DNA of 22,935 nt from JBBDIO01 sp040880365 (GCA_040880365.1 JBBDIO010000174.1:1-22935); one strand, 5' to 3'. Positions 14,153 through 22,783 are shown, counted from the first letter of the stretch. Translations and numbers: made by a program. Notes: generated from the sequence alone by a model not told the origin.

Positions 14153-14809
14153 TCAGATTAGCCTTTTGCGGGTTGCCATGACAACGGCTTCCATGCGGCT
14201 GCTGACCTGGAGTTTGTTCAGAATATTGCTGATATGATGCTTAACGGTGGCGGGGCTGATGACCAATTTTTCGGCGATCGTGTTGTTGGTGTGGCCCTCT
14301 TTCAGCGCGTGCAGAACTTCCATTTCGCGCAGGGTCAGCCCATAGTCGGGTTTGGGGGGCCGGGTGGCGGCGCGCACCAGGGCTTCGGTTGCATCGGGAG
14401 AAAGGATTACACGCCCGGCGACCGCGGCACGAATGGCCTGAATCAGATCGTGGGGCAGAATGGTCTTTACCAGATAGCCAATTGCGCCCGCTTGTATTGC
14501 ATTGCTGACCATGGTTTCTTCGGCATCGTTAGACAGCGCGATAACTTTCGTCCTGGGGAACTGTTGGCGTATGATGCGCGTCGCTGTGACTCCGTCCATA
14601 TCGGCCATGCGCATATCCATCAGAATCACATCCGGATTCACTTCTTCGCATAATCGGATGGCGGCGTGCCCATCGTCGGTTTCACCCACCAGTTCTACAT
14701 CGCTTGCGATCTTGAGCGCGATCTCTATCCCGCGCCGAAACATGGCGTGGTCATCCACAATCATGACGCGTATGTGCCTGTCCTCACTCGTTGAAATTTG
14801 GTTCGTCAT
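14153..14809 (-). CDS. NarL/LuxR-type response regulator
   Basis: This is a 218-residue two-domain regulator. The receiver domain (about 12-130) has acidic pocket D19/D20 in MIVDDH, phospho-acceptor D65 in LMDMRM, and K115 in YLVK. The C-terminal LuxR-type helix-turn-helix (about 157-218) reads LTLREMEVLHALKEG then ISPATVKHHISNILNKL. The start at 14809 is chosen because it gives a normal N-terminus just before the receiver domain; the frame stays open upstream to 14965, but inside the kinase gene. It overlaps the kinase 3' end by 26 bases, so the two are cotranscribed and probably translationally coupled. It would bind DNA once phosphorylated by the kinase. The polysaccharide row downstream on the same strand is a candidate target (inference). 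Confidence 0.95.
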   Translation of the reverse strand: MTNQISTSEDRHIRVMIVDDHAMFRRGIEIALKIASDVELVGETDDGHAAIRLCEEVNPDVILMDMRMADMDGVTATRIIRQQFPRTKVIALSNDAEETMVSNAIQAGAIGYLVKTILPHDLIQAIRAAVAGRVILSPDATEALVRAATRPPKPDYGLTLREMEVLHALKEGHTNNTIAEKLVISPATVKHHISNILNKLQVSSRMEAVVMATRKRLI

Positions 14810-16340
14810 CGGTATTTTCACTCCAGACCACATCGACTTCGGTACCTTTGGCTGGGGCGCTGCTGATGTGCAACCTCGCGCCCACGGTTTTTGCCCGTTC
14901 GTGCATAATCTGAAGACCATAATGGCCGTTTGGCACGCGCTGGACATCGAACCCGATACCGTCATCGAAAATCCTTAGCGATACGGTTGTACCTGTATAA
15001 TCAAGCTGGATGGAGACTTTTTCCGCCCCTGCATGTTTACGAATGTTGTTGAGCGCCTCCTGGCAGATTCGATAGAGCATCACCTGGACATCACTGGGGA
15101 CTTCGCCGCGCCCTTTTTCGCCAAACTCAACCGGGATATTCATCTGCTGGGCCGACGTCGTCGCCAGGGTACGCAGCAGATCCGCCAGGTCGGTTACGGT
15201 AAGGTCGGGCGAGCGTAATTCGGCGAGTGCACGTCGCTGTTCGGCCACGGCGCCCCGCACCGACTTCTGGAGTTCGCGCAGTGCATTCAGGCCTTCTTCT
15301 GGGTTTTGCTCCCAGAGTTCGGGCAGGGATTCGGTGATCAGGCTGACGGATGTAAAGGACTGGTTCACCAGATCGTGCAGATATTGAGAAATGTACTGCC
15401 GCTCGCGTGCGCTGGTAAATTCTTTCACCCGTTTGTAGAGCTGGGCATTGTGAATGGCAATCGCCGCCGGAATGGAAAGCGATTCAAGCAGAGCAACATT
15501 GTTGGGTACAAACTGATCGGCCTGGGGTGAATGTATGTTCAGTGCGCCGATCACGTCTTCTTTGAGTTGCAACGGGACAAATACACAGGAGCGAATGCTG
15601 GCTTTGCCGTGGTAGGTTTTTTGCTTGGTGGTGGCATCGTCGGCCCACAGATCGCGGATGGCGAGTTTTTGATTTTTCTCGAACACCCACCTTGCCATGC
15701 GTGCAAAATTTGTTGCATGGTGCATGGGGAAGGGGTTGCCGGCGCGGTTAGTCGATGCCTGTAGGGTTAGCTGCCGGTCGGTTTCGCCGTGCAGCCAGAT
15801 GCCTACACCATCGGCAGGCGACAGGTGCAGAACTTCTTGCATCACCGCGTGCAGCACTTCATCCAGGTCTAGAATCGAGGTAAAGACGGTGGACGCCCAG
15901 TTGATTAGCGCCAGTTCTTCGTTATGGAGCTGGTCCTGGGCCGCGTTTTTTCGAGAATCTGTTATATCCCGGCAAATACAGCCGACTTGGAAGCCGTGGG
16001 CGGTTGGAATGGAAAAACTTGCCATTTGCAACTGGCGAATCTCACCGCCCGGCAGCTGCAAATGAAATTCGTGACAATCTTGTGATGGGTTAGGCGTGTC
16101 GCCTTTCAGACAAGTGTATATGTGTTGCCAGCAATAGGCGACAGCACCAGGCGTGCATGCATAGGCCGGAAAAAGGCCTACCAATACTTCCCACATATAG
16201 CGACCGACCGCCGCCGATTGGGGAATGCCTGTCATCCGTTCCAGGCTTGTATTCCAGAGCGTAACCAATCCATTCTCGTCGGTCAGTGCAATGCCATCGC
16301 TGGCATATTCGATAATCCCCGCTGCGTCTGAGCTAGTCAT
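14784..16340 (-). CDS. Sensor histidine kinase, PAS-GAF-HisKA_3-HATPase
   Basis: This 518-residue kinase lacks transmembrane segments, so it senses a cytoplasmic signal. An N-terminal PAS domain (about 1-130; IEYASDGIALTDENGLVTLWN, ending FQVGCICRDITDSRK) is followed by a GAF domain (about 150-300). The NarL-partner kinase core follows. The dimerisation/phospho-acceptor helix has H322 in ISQYLHDLVNQ, less canonical than the usual IARELHD. The ATP-binding domain has the N-box EALNNIRKHAGA (428-439), DDGIGFD (459-465) and GHYGLQIMHERA (472-483). Four cysteines fall in the PAS domain (C62, C70, C77, C89) and two more near its end (C121, C123); some could bind a metal or sense redox, which is speculation. 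No strong ribosome binding site precedes ATG 16340. It is paired with the overlapping response regulator. Confidence 0.95.
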   Translation of the reverse strand: MTSSDAAGIIEYASDGIALTDENGLVTLWNTSLERMTGIPQSAAVGRYMWEVLVGLFPAYACTPGAVAYCWQHIYTCLKGDTPNPSQDCHEFHLQLPGGEIRQLQMASFSIPTAHGFQVGCICRDITDSRKNAAQDQLHNEELALINWASTVFTSILDLDEVLHAVMQEVLHLSPADGVGIWLHGETDRQLTLQASTNRAGNPFPMHHATNFARMARWVFEKNQKLAIRDLWADDATTKQKTYHGKASIRSCVFVPLQLKEDVIGALNIHSPQADQFVPNNVALLESLSIPAAIAIHNAQLYKRVKEFTSARERQYISQYLHDLVNQSFTSVSLITESLPELWEQNPEEGLNALRELQKSVRGAVAEQRRALAELRSPDLTVTDLADLLRTLATTSAQQMNIPVEFGEKGRGEVPSDVQVMLYRICQEALNNIRKHAGAEKVSIQLDYTGTTVSLRIFDDGIGFDVQRVPNGHYGLQIMHERAKTVGARLHISSAPAKGTEVDVVWSENTDDEPNFNE

Positions 16341-16971
16341 GAGGCATAGGCTTTTCTGTCGAGGGAACCAGGGTTATGCAGCCCTCAAATCTAACACTAT
16401 TGAATGCGTCTATGTTTACCGTCGCCGTCGACACATTTTTATCCACATGCCGGTAGGGATAAATGATACGTATAAAACATGCAAAATATATTGCGTATAC
16501 CCTTTGAGTAATGTGATATTAGCGGTAAATCGTGGGTAATACACAGACTTGTAAACATTATTTCACAATTTAATGGTGCAAACATTCCCTTTTGCTGTCA
16601 GTATAATGTCAGAATGACTGATTGTTTTGGCATGGCATCAGTCGATCAAAAGCTGGCCTAAACTTTTGTGGACGTGGGGATATGTTTTTTTATGTACTGT
16701 CTGGAACGCACGCGCTACTAAATTTTGCCTGGTGCAGGAAGCCGACCTACGTGAATTTATAGCTGTGTGGTTGGGGCGGAGCGGCAAGCTCCGGGGGCCA
16801 CACCGGGTATGGGCATAGAGGTCGAGCGGTAAGCTATAGATGTATCGAAATACTATATGATCAATGGATAGACATGGCAAGTCGGAAATTTGCATATCGA
16901 AAAATTCGTATATCGTAGGGACAGGCGGGGGGCGGGGGCGGATTGGGCCAATCGAGGTGAAGCAGGCGTAC
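16341..16971. other. 630-base AT-richer intergenic region
   Basis: This stretch separates the kinase start from the aldose-epimerase-like stop. It is more AT-rich than its surroundings, especially 16440-16620, so it probably holds the kinase promoter, but no convincing pair of boxes could be fixed. A TATAAT (16602-16607) faces the plus strand without a good -35. Short open frames on both strands show no family features or ribosome binding sites. A nested inverted repeat is at 16765-16803. Confidence 0.6.
16765..16803. repeat. Nested inverted repeat
   Basis: Inner arms CGGAGC (16777-16782) and GCTCCG (16788-16793) enclose GGCAA. Outer arms GTGTGG (16765-16770) and CCACAC (16798-16803) flank them, with 6- and 4-base internal loops. 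It may be the terminator of a small plus-strand transcript or of the gene ending at 16972, or part of a structured RNA. No T tract follows. Confidence 0.5.
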
Positions 16972-17898
16972 TTACGTGCCCAGGGTTAGTTGGAATCTCC
17001 AGGTTTTTTCGCCGGCGGGCGCAACTGTGCCAAAGCGCTCCCAATCGGCCACTGCCACATCCAGCGGGTCGGGCGCACCGATGCCAGGTTCGACTGCCAG
17101 GTGATGATAGCCGTTCCAGCCTCCACGCGTCAACCAGATGCCCAGGGTGTTAACCTGTTCGCTGCTGAAGGTATAGGTGAGCGAGGTATGTGTTTCGGAG
17201 TTGTAGACTTGTGCCCAGCCGCTGCCGGGAGGCAAGGGATGGGTGAAGAATTTTGCGGCGCGCGCGTCACCGCCCAGTTCCAGGCGGCTTAAATCCATCG
17301 CGGTCTGGGGCGCGGGCCAGGCGCACACGGCTCCGCGCTTGCCCAGGTCCACACCGATAGCGCTTTCCAGCAGAAGCTCGCCAATCGCAGGGCCAAGCGC
17401 TAATTGGTCGCCGGGTCCAATCTTCAGGAGCGGGTGAAAGGCCCAGACGAAAGGTTCCGGCGCATCGCCCCGGTTTTCGACGCGGTAGTCGACGGTCAGC
17501 GTCGCCGCGTCCAGCTCGATGGCACGGGTCAGGCGTAGGGGCGAAATGGGCAGGTCGATCTGGGTGGTCAGCGTTGCGGGCGTGTGGGCAATCACTGTCC
17601 ACGGCAGATTCCAGACTTCGCCGTGATCCGGCAGGGCGCGGCCTGCCCATTGCGCGGGCGCAATCGTGGGAAAACATTCGTCCGCGCCGATGAGTGAGCT
17701 GGTATGAAAGGCGTTGGCATCGGGCGCACGGAACAAGCCGTCACGGTCGGGCGGCGACCACATCCATTCGCGGTCGCGCCGACGGTCGCGCAGACTCACC
17801 CATTTGGCCCCCAATGCGGGCGCAATCCACAGCGATACCTGCTCATTTTCCAGCCCTAGAATTTCAAAACCGTCGGCCTCGCGCGCGAGATTCTGCAT
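16972..17898 (-). CDS. Aldose 1-epimerase-like (galactose mutarotase superfamily) protein
   Basis: This 308-residue cytosolic beta-sandwich protein is of the GalM / aldose-epimerase superfamily, whose members interconvert sugar anomers or bind sugars. The family pattern is visible: GADECFPTI (71-79), DHGEVW (91-96), WAFHPLL (152-158) with a likely catalytic H155, and HHLAVEPGIGAPD (265-277) with likely catalytic E270. The fold runs the full length with no signal peptide. The substrate is unknown. ATG 17898 has CAGG 5-6 bases upstream. It lies 112 bases after the Asp-box gene and may be the last gene of that operon. No link to the polysaccharide locus is shown beyond sharing a strand. Confidence 0.85.
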   Translation of the reverse strand: MQNLAREADGFEILGLENEQVSLWIAPALGAKWVSLRDRRRDREWMWSPPDRDGLFRAPDANAFHTSSLIGADECFPTIAPAQWAGRALPDHGEVWNLPWTVIAHTPATLTTQIDLPISPLRLTRAIELDAATLTVDYRVENRGDAPEPFVWAFHPLLKIGPGDQLALGPAIGELLLESAIGVDLGKRGAVCAWPAPQTAMDLSRLELGGDARAAKFFTHPLPPGSGWAQVYNSETHTSLTYTFSSEQVNTLGIWLTRGGWNGYHHLAVEPGIGAPDPLDVAVADWERFGTVAPAGEKTWRFQLTLGT

Positions 17899-18010
17899 AA
17901 TTACCTGTTGCTTTGCGCCTTATCTGCGCCTTGTTTAGGTTTGGTTTGTGTCTGGGGTGTGGGTCGCTCGTCTACTGTCAAGCGTGATTTTCTGTGCCGT
18001 GGCGGGCTAA

Positions 18011-20044
18011 TCATGCCGTGGCAGGCCAGGGACAACGCCAGACTTCTCCACCCAGCGTGACCAGGGTCAACGGTTGACCGGGGGCGGCGGGCAGCAGGCT
18101 CACCACGGCAATATCGTGGGGAATTCGGGCCAGTCCTGCCCAGGTGACGCCGCTGTCCTGTGAATAGTGGACGCAGCCGTCGATACCGGCAAACAGGGTG
18201 CCATCATTGGCGAAATCGGGCGAAACGGCCAGGGCCGTGATGCGTTGCCCCGTCTCGAACATGGTCTGCTGAACTTCCAAATCGTCGCCGCCACCGGGTG
18301 TAAAGAGCCGGATCAGGCGATTGCGGGTCGCCAGGAAAATGGATTCCTCGCGGTCGTGGTGCGTCAAGGCCGTCAGCATGGCGGGGGTTTCGGTTTCCAA
18401 TGCCGCCAATTCTGCCCACATTTCGCCGGCATTGTGCGTTTGCCAGAGCGAAAGCTGGAAATTGCCGGCATCGTTTTGGTGGCCTGTCACCGCAACCATG
18501 CGGCGATCTGCCGCAAAACCGGGCGACATGTTGATGGATAGCGTCGTTTCTGTGACCCAGGGGCGGGCAATGAGCGACCAGGTTTCGCCGGCGTCGGCAG
18601 AAAGATACATGTCCCCGCTGTAATGGCCCCACAACAGGCTGGGCGATTGGGAAAAATCGGGGGCAGCCACGACAAACGGCGCGGCGTCGCCGGCGGGGGC
18701 CGGCAAGGTAAGTTCGTCCCACTCTATAGCGGATTGGGTGCGTGGGGTAGTGCCTCGCAGCAGAAAATCTTCGCCCGCCAGATAAACAGTAAGGCTATCG
18801 GCAGATTGATCTCCGGCGGCAATGGAAAAGACCGCGGCGTCGGTCACATGGCCCTGGCTGAATTCGCCGGGCAGTTCGGACCAGGTAGCGCCGCCATCCC
18901 AGGATTGGGCGGGCACGCCATCGTGATCCAATGCAAACAGGCGGGTGGTATTGGGTGCAGTGATGAGGGGCGGCGCGTGGGCCGCAGGTGGCGCGGCTGT
19001 CGGCGCCCAGCTTTTGCCGCCATCCGTCGAGACAAAAAGGCCGTCGCTCAGCGCGCCGGCAATGACTACGCCTGTGGCATGAGGGGCCAGATCCAGCGCA
19101 ATGAAATCGCCGCCAGCCGCCGCTTCCCAGGTGTCACCGCCGTCGTCGGACCAGAAGATGCCCCAGTTGGTGCCCGCCAGGATGCGCAGCGCGGGCGGCG
19201 TATCGGCATTGGCTGTGGCATGGGGGTTGTCGGTGAGGGCCAGACAGTTGATGGCGCCGGGCAGCGGTTCGGTGGCCCGCCCGACCACGGTCCAGTTTTC
19301 GCCGCCATCGGGCGACTGATACAGGCCCCCGTCTTCCATCCCCGCATAGAGTGTGCGGTCGGTGGCGAAGTGGGGCGAAACGGCCAACGCCTGCACCGCA
19401 GAATCGGGCAGCCCCAAACCGGCTTCGCGCCAGGCTTTGGCGGCATTGCGCGAGCGATAGAAGCCACCGCCGCCGGTGCCACACCAGACCAGCTCGTTAT
19501 CGGCAAAATCGGGCGCACAGACCATGCACAACACTTCATCATCCAGCAGACCAAAGGTGCAGCTTTCCCAGCTTTCGCCGCCATCGAGACTGCGAAACGC
19601 GCCGTGGATGGTGGCGGCAAACAGATAGGGCTGCGCGTCGAAATTGGGAGCGGCAGCCAGATCGGTCATCACGCCCAGACCTGCCCAGCCTGCGCACTCT
19701 TTCCACGTTTGCCCCATATCGGTGGAACGATAGAGACGTCCGCCTTCGGTGCTGGCAAAGGCGGTGGGCGGGGCAGATTCGGAGGAGTCTGGTGCGGCGT
19801 CGGGTGCGCCTGCAAAGATCACCGTGGTCAGCGTAGGTTCACTCAGGCCGGTCATGGCGAGTTGCCAACTCTGGCCCCGGTCGGCGCTGCGAAAGAGACC
19901 GGCGAGGGTCGCGGCCAGCGCAATGCCATCCTGGGCAAAGTTGGGCGAGAGGGCGACCTGAATCACCGAGCCGCCGAGCCATGCGCCTAGCGCTGCTACA
20001 GGATTGAGTTCAGTCGCGTCTACTGCAAGTTCATCATTTGACAT
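18011..20044 (-). CDS. Asp-box (BNR) repeat beta-propeller protein, cytosolic
   Basis: This 677-residue protein is made almost entirely of sialidase/Vps10/Ycf48-like repeats. Eleven Asp-box motifs (S/T-x-D-x-G-x-T/S-W) are seen, for example at residues 53-60, 107-114, 152-159, 244-251, 299-306, 339-346, 381-388, 482-489 and 628-635. Degenerate copies are at 198-205 and 536-543. A second recurring block of the type SPxFAxDxxLxAG precedes several of them. This implies one or two beta-propellers. There is no signal peptide or anchor, whereas many Asp-box proteins are secreted. No sialidase arginine triad or FRIP motif is evident, so I do not call an enzyme. The start overlaps the chaperonin stop as TAATG, implying translational coupling and a shared function. 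Confidence 0.88.
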   Translation of the reverse strand: MSNDELAVDATELNPVAALGAWLGGSVIQVALSPNFAQDGIALAATLAGLFRSADRGQSWQLAMTGLSEPTLTTVIFAGAPDAAPDSSESAPPTAFASTEGGRLYRSTDMGQTWKECAGWAGLGVMTDLAAAPNFDAQPYLFAATIHGAFRSLDGGESWESCTFGLLDDEVLCMVCAPDFADNELVWCGTGGGGFYRSRNAAKAWREAGLGLPDSAVQALAVSPHFATDRTLYAGMEDGGLYQSPDGGENWTVVGRATEPLPGAINCLALTDNPHATANADTPPALRILAGTNWGIFWSDDGGDTWEAAAGGDFIALDLAPHATGVVIAGALSDGLFVSTDGGKSWAPTAAPPAAHAPPLITAPNTTRLFALDHDGVPAQSWDGGATWSELPGEFSQGHVTDAAVFSIAAGDQSADSLTVYLAGEDFLLRGTTPRTQSAIEWDELTLPAPAGDAAPFVVAAPDFSQSPSLLWGHYSGDMYLSADAGETWSLIARPWVTETTLSINMSPGFAADRRMVAVTGHQNDAGNFQLSLWQTHNAGEMWAELAALETETPAMLTALTHHDREESIFLATRNRLIRLFTPGGGDDLEVQQTMFETGQRITALAVSPDFANDGTLFAGIDGCVHYSQDSGVTWAGLARIPHDIAVVSLLPAAPGQPLTLVTLGGEVWRCPWPATA

Positions 20045-21672
20045 TAGGGTCGAAAATCCACTTCTTCATCTCGGTTTTGGCGCGGGCGATGGACCAGTAC
20101 ATCGGTGGTCAGCGCCATCATCGCGCCGCTGACGCCGATGCGCAGCGCTTCTTTGAGCACCTGCACCGGGTCCACAATATGCGCGGCGACGACATCGGTG
20201 AATTCTTCACGCATGACGTCATAGCCTGCGCCATTCTTCTGGTCGGCCACACGCGCCAAAATGGGCGAAGGTTCGATGCCCGAATTGACCAGAATGGCCC
20301 GGAGGGGGGCCAATAGGGCATGGCGCAAGACTTCGGCGCCTGCGGCCTGGTCGGGCGGCAGATCGAGCTGGTCGATGGCATCGCGGCAGCGCATGAACGC
20401 CACGCCGCCGCCGGGCGCGACGCCGTTTTGCAGCCCCAAACGTACGACGTGGACTGCTTCGCGTGCCCGATCTTTCATATATTCCCGTTCCGATTCGGTC
20501 GCCCCGCCGATTTCCAGCAAGGCGACGCCCCCCAACAGTTTACCGGCGCGTTCGGTGAGCCGGTTGCGGTCGCGCCCATAGGCGGCGTGGGGAATTTGTT
20601 TGCGCAGATCCTGGCTGCGGGCGCGCATCTGGGCCGGGCGGCCTTTGCCGCCAATCAGCGTGAAGCCCGACCGGATTGCCTGGACCTCGCGCGCCTGTCC
20701 CAGATCGGCCAGGGTCGCTTTTTCGATGCGGTCATCCAGTTCTGCCATAAAGACTCGCCCGCCGGTCATGACGGCCAGGTCTTGTAATACGTCGGTTTTT
20801 TCGAGACCCAGGCCCGGGGCTTTGATGGCAAGCGTGGGCAGCGTGCCCCGATTGAGATTGCTCACCAGGATATTCAGGGCCTCGCCGGTGATGCCATTGG
20901 CAATCACGACCAGGCTGCGTTTTTCGGCCTGGGCTACCTGTTGCATGATGGGCGCGAGTTCTTCGGCAGAACTGAGGTGGCGATTGGTGAGCAGGACATA
21001 GGCATCCTTGACCGTGGCCTTGCCCGCGTCGGTGGCAAAATAGGAAGAGACCCAGCCCTGATTCCAGAATGTGCCGTTGATGTAGCGCACATGGTGACCC
21101 CACCCATAGTGCGTGCGCACATCGATTGCGCCAAAGGGCCCGACCACGTCAAAGATTTCCTCGATATGCTTACCCAGTTTGGGATCGCCGGTGATGGACG
21201 TGCCCAGCGCCGCGATCTGGGCGGGATCTTCCAGCGGGTGGCGCATGGCATCCAGGGCGGCGAGCGCGGCGGTGAGAGCATGTTCCAGCCCCCAGCGCAG
21301 GCGCATCACATTATGGCCTCCGACGCGCAGGCGGTTGGCTTCGCGCATGATGTGTTCGGCAATGACCACCGCGGTAGTCGCCCCGTCGCCCACGGCTTCT
21401 TCGACCTGCCAGGCAATGTGGCGGGCCATAAATGCGCCCATCGTTTCAAAACGGTTGGGCAACCCCAGAAAACGGCGCGCAATGGTGGCGCCATCGTTCA
21501 AAAGCTCTGGCTCGCGACGGCGATTATCGCGCGCAACGGCTACCAGGCGCCCGCGCGGGCCAAGCGCGACTTCCATTGTTGCTGCCAGTTTGCCAAATCC
21601 ACGGATAAGAGCTTCCTGGGTTTCGGGGTTGAACATCAACCGGGAATTCCACGGCTTCACTTTTCTACTCAA
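20044..21672 (-). CDS. Divergent group I chaperonin (GroEL/Cpn60) paralogue
   Basis: This 542-residue protein follows the GroEL plan: equatorial, intermediate and apical segments, then back. Conserved ATPase motifs are present: LGPRGR (37-42), NDGATIA (59-65, D60), GDGATTA (95-101, canonical GDGTTTA), D401 in the position of the hydrolytic aspartate, and GVAPGGG (417-423). The apical part retains GEALNILVSNLNRG (263-276) and KAPGLG. It differs from housekeeping GroEL by many substitutions, a linker at about 344-366, and a charged C-terminus without the Gly-Gly-Met tail. No groES is adjacent. It is likely a specialised paralogue. The only full-length start before the family N-terminus is a TTG at 21672; an ATG at 21636 is an alternative that would trim the first strand. 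It is coupled to the Asp-box gene. Confidence 0.88.
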   Translation of the reverse strand: MSRKVKPWNSRLMFNPETQEALIRGFGKLAATMEVALGPRGRLVAVARDNRRREPELLNDGATIARRFLGLPNRFETMGAFMARHIAWQVEEAVGDGATTAVVIAEHIMREANRLRVGGHNVMRLRWGLEHALTAALAALDAMRHPLEDPAQIAALGTSITGDPKLGKHIEEIFDVVGPFGAIDVRTHYGWGHHVRYINGTFWNQGWVSSYFATDAGKATVKDAYVLLTNRHLSSAEELAPIMQQVAQAEKRSLVVIANGITGEALNILVSNLNRGTLPTLAIKAPGLGLEKTDVLQDLAVMTGGRVFMAELDDRIEKATLADLGQAREVQAIRSGFTLIGGKGRPAQMRARSQDLRKQIPHAAYGRDRNRLTERAGKLLGGVALLEIGGATESEREYMKDRAREAVHVVRLGLQNGVAPGGGVAFMRCRDAIDQLDLPPDQAAGAEVLRHALLAPLRAILVNSGIEPSPILARVADQKNGAGYDVMREEFTDVVAAHIVDPVQVLKEALRIGVSGAMMALTTDVLVHRPRQNRDEEVDFRP

Positions 21673-21734
21673 CTTCTCATCCCATCTTACTACACTATAA
21701 CGATGCGCCGATGTTATGATCGATAATCGTCTGA

Positions 21735-21763
21735 ATTATACAGGTGTGGCAAGCATTGACCAA
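21735..21763 (-). promoter_or_regulatory. Candidate sigma-70 promoter for chaperonin operon
   Basis: On the minus strand TTGGTC (21763-21758), a 17-base spacer and TATAAT (21740-21735) are present. The -10 is perfect, the -35 matches at TTG only. The start of transcription would be near 21728, giving a leader of about 55 bases. Confidence 0.5.
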
Positions 21764-21884
21764 CTGTTGTGGCGTGTGGAACGAGTCGCGCCTGTGTGGG
21801 CGGGAATGGCGGACGGCCCTGGCAGGCGTTAGGCATAACCAGGCATGACGCGATGGTGTGTTGCAACCCTGGCCCGCAAAAATA

Positions 21885-21912
21885 TGGACGCGTGGCGCAA
21901 GTAGTCTATAAT
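21885..21912 (+). promoter_or_regulatory. Candidate sigma-70 promoter upstream of ridA
   Basis: TGGACG (21885-21890), a 16-base spacer and TATAAT (21907-21912) are on the plus strand. The -10 is perfect and the -35 matches 4 of 6. It is about 280 bases upstream of the ridA start. Confidence 0.45.
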
Positions 21913-22191
21913 AAGACAGCCTGTAGCAGCTGCTTGAACCTGTGTGCGGTTTGCAGCGTAAAGGTAACATTAACGCAGCATTAACGCAGTACAATCGACT
22001 GTGGGTCACAAGTCTAGCTTTACAAGTCTACCTATGGAACCAGCGTGTGATCGACCTTGATTCTGCCCGGTGTTCTGCCTTGTAGGCGCGAAATTGCGCT
22101 GCCTAAATCAGAGCAGAAACCGGATACGATGATCTGTGGGTACATGCGTCGAACAATCAAAAAAGCAGGATTCAGAAAGGATTACGCCGGA

Positions 22192-22644
22192 ATGTCATAC
22201 GAAGCCAAACTGCGCGAACTCGGATATACGTTACAGACCATTGATCTCAATGCAGGCCGTCTGATGCACGCTGTGCGCACGGGCAACCTGGTCTACACGT
22301 CGGGCGCGACTTCGCGCTGGGGCGACAAGCAGATCTTTGGCAAGGTTGGTGGAGATCTGACCGATGAACAAGGCTATGAGGCCGCCAAATTCTGTGCGCT
22401 GGGCAACTTGCAGGCCCTGCATTCGTTAATCGGCAGCATCGATAACGTGGTGCGCGTGGTGAAGGTATTGGGCATGGTGAATGTCGCGCCCGGCTATAAC
22501 AACACGCCCGGCTCTATCCACGGCGCCAGCGATCTCTATCTGGAAGTGTTTGGCGAAGCAGGTCGCCACGCCCGCAGCGCGGTCGGGATGCAGATCCCCG
22601 GTGACTATGCGGTCGAAGTGGAAACCATTTTCGAGGTCAAGTAG
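22192..22644 (+). CDS. RidA/YjgF family protein (YjgF_endoribonc subgroup)
   Basis: This 150-residue protein belongs to the longer RidA-like subgroup. Conserved stretches are AVRTGNLVYTSGATS, GKVGGDLTDEQGYEAAKFCALGN, VVKVLGMVNVAP, NNTPGSIHGASDLYLEVFGE and GRHARSAVGMQIP, ending in AVEVETIFEVK. True RidA proteins deaminate reactive enamine/imine intermediates from PLP enzymes. The arginine in GRHARSAVG sits where the RidA catalytic arginine lies, but members of this subgroup are mostly uncharacterised, so the substrate is open. ATG 22192 is chosen because AAAGGA lies about 10 bases upstream and the family N-terminus starts here, although the frame is open from 22057. It is the only complete plus-strand gene in the window. 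Confidence 0.93.
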   Translation: MSYEAKLRELGYTLQTIDLNAGRLMHAVRTGNLVYTSGATSRWGDKQIFGKVGGDLTDEQGYEAAKFCALGNLQALHSLIGSIDNVVRVVKVLGMVNVAPGYNNTPGSIHGASDLYLEVFGEAGRHARSAVGMQIPGDYAVEVETIFEVK

Positions 22645-22659
22645 GCCCAGGCCAAATGC

Positions 22660-22702
22660 TGCATCAACATATAGGGCTGATTGAGCACTGCGTGTTGATG
22701 CA
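22660..22702 (+). terminator. Inverted repeat just after ridA
   Basis: TGCATCAACA (22660-22669) and TGTTGATGCA (22693-22702) form a perfect 10-bp stem with a 23-base loop, starting 15 bases after the ridA stop. No T tract follows, so termination is only probable. Confidence 0.4.
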
Positions 22703-22783
22703 CTGTCACACTGGGCTGTTGCATAAAGCGTGGAGGTCTGGTGCCGCTTTGCCGGTAAACTGACCGCACGCGAATGTTCCTGA

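Larger units (their letters stand above)
21673..22191. other. Divergent intergenic/promoter region
   Basis: About 520 bases separate the minus-strand chaperonin operon from plus-strand ridA. Each side has a TATAAT box (listed separately). No CIRCE-type inverted repeat (TTAGCACTC/GAGTGCTAA) is seen next to the chaperonin promoter. The ridA leader would be about 270 bases if the plus-strand promoter is correct. The frame of ridA extends back to 22057, but that segment lacks family resemblance. Confidence 0.6.

Noticed and set aside
16627..16895. Small open frames on both strands in the 630-base gap
   Set aside because: They are short, without ribosome binding sites, and cross the nested inverted repeat; no support for coding.
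18623..19990. 455-codon plus-strand open frame opposite the Asp-box gene
   Set aside because: It mirrors the repetitive Asp-box coding sequence and has no domain of its own.
18011..20044. Sialidase call for the Asp-box protein
   Set aside because: Asp-boxes alone are not diagnostic; the FRIP motif and catalytic arginine triad are not evident and there is no export signal.
21673..21780. CIRCE heat-shock operator at the chaperonin promoter
   Set aside because: No TTAGCACTC-N9-GAGTGCTAA or close variant is present.
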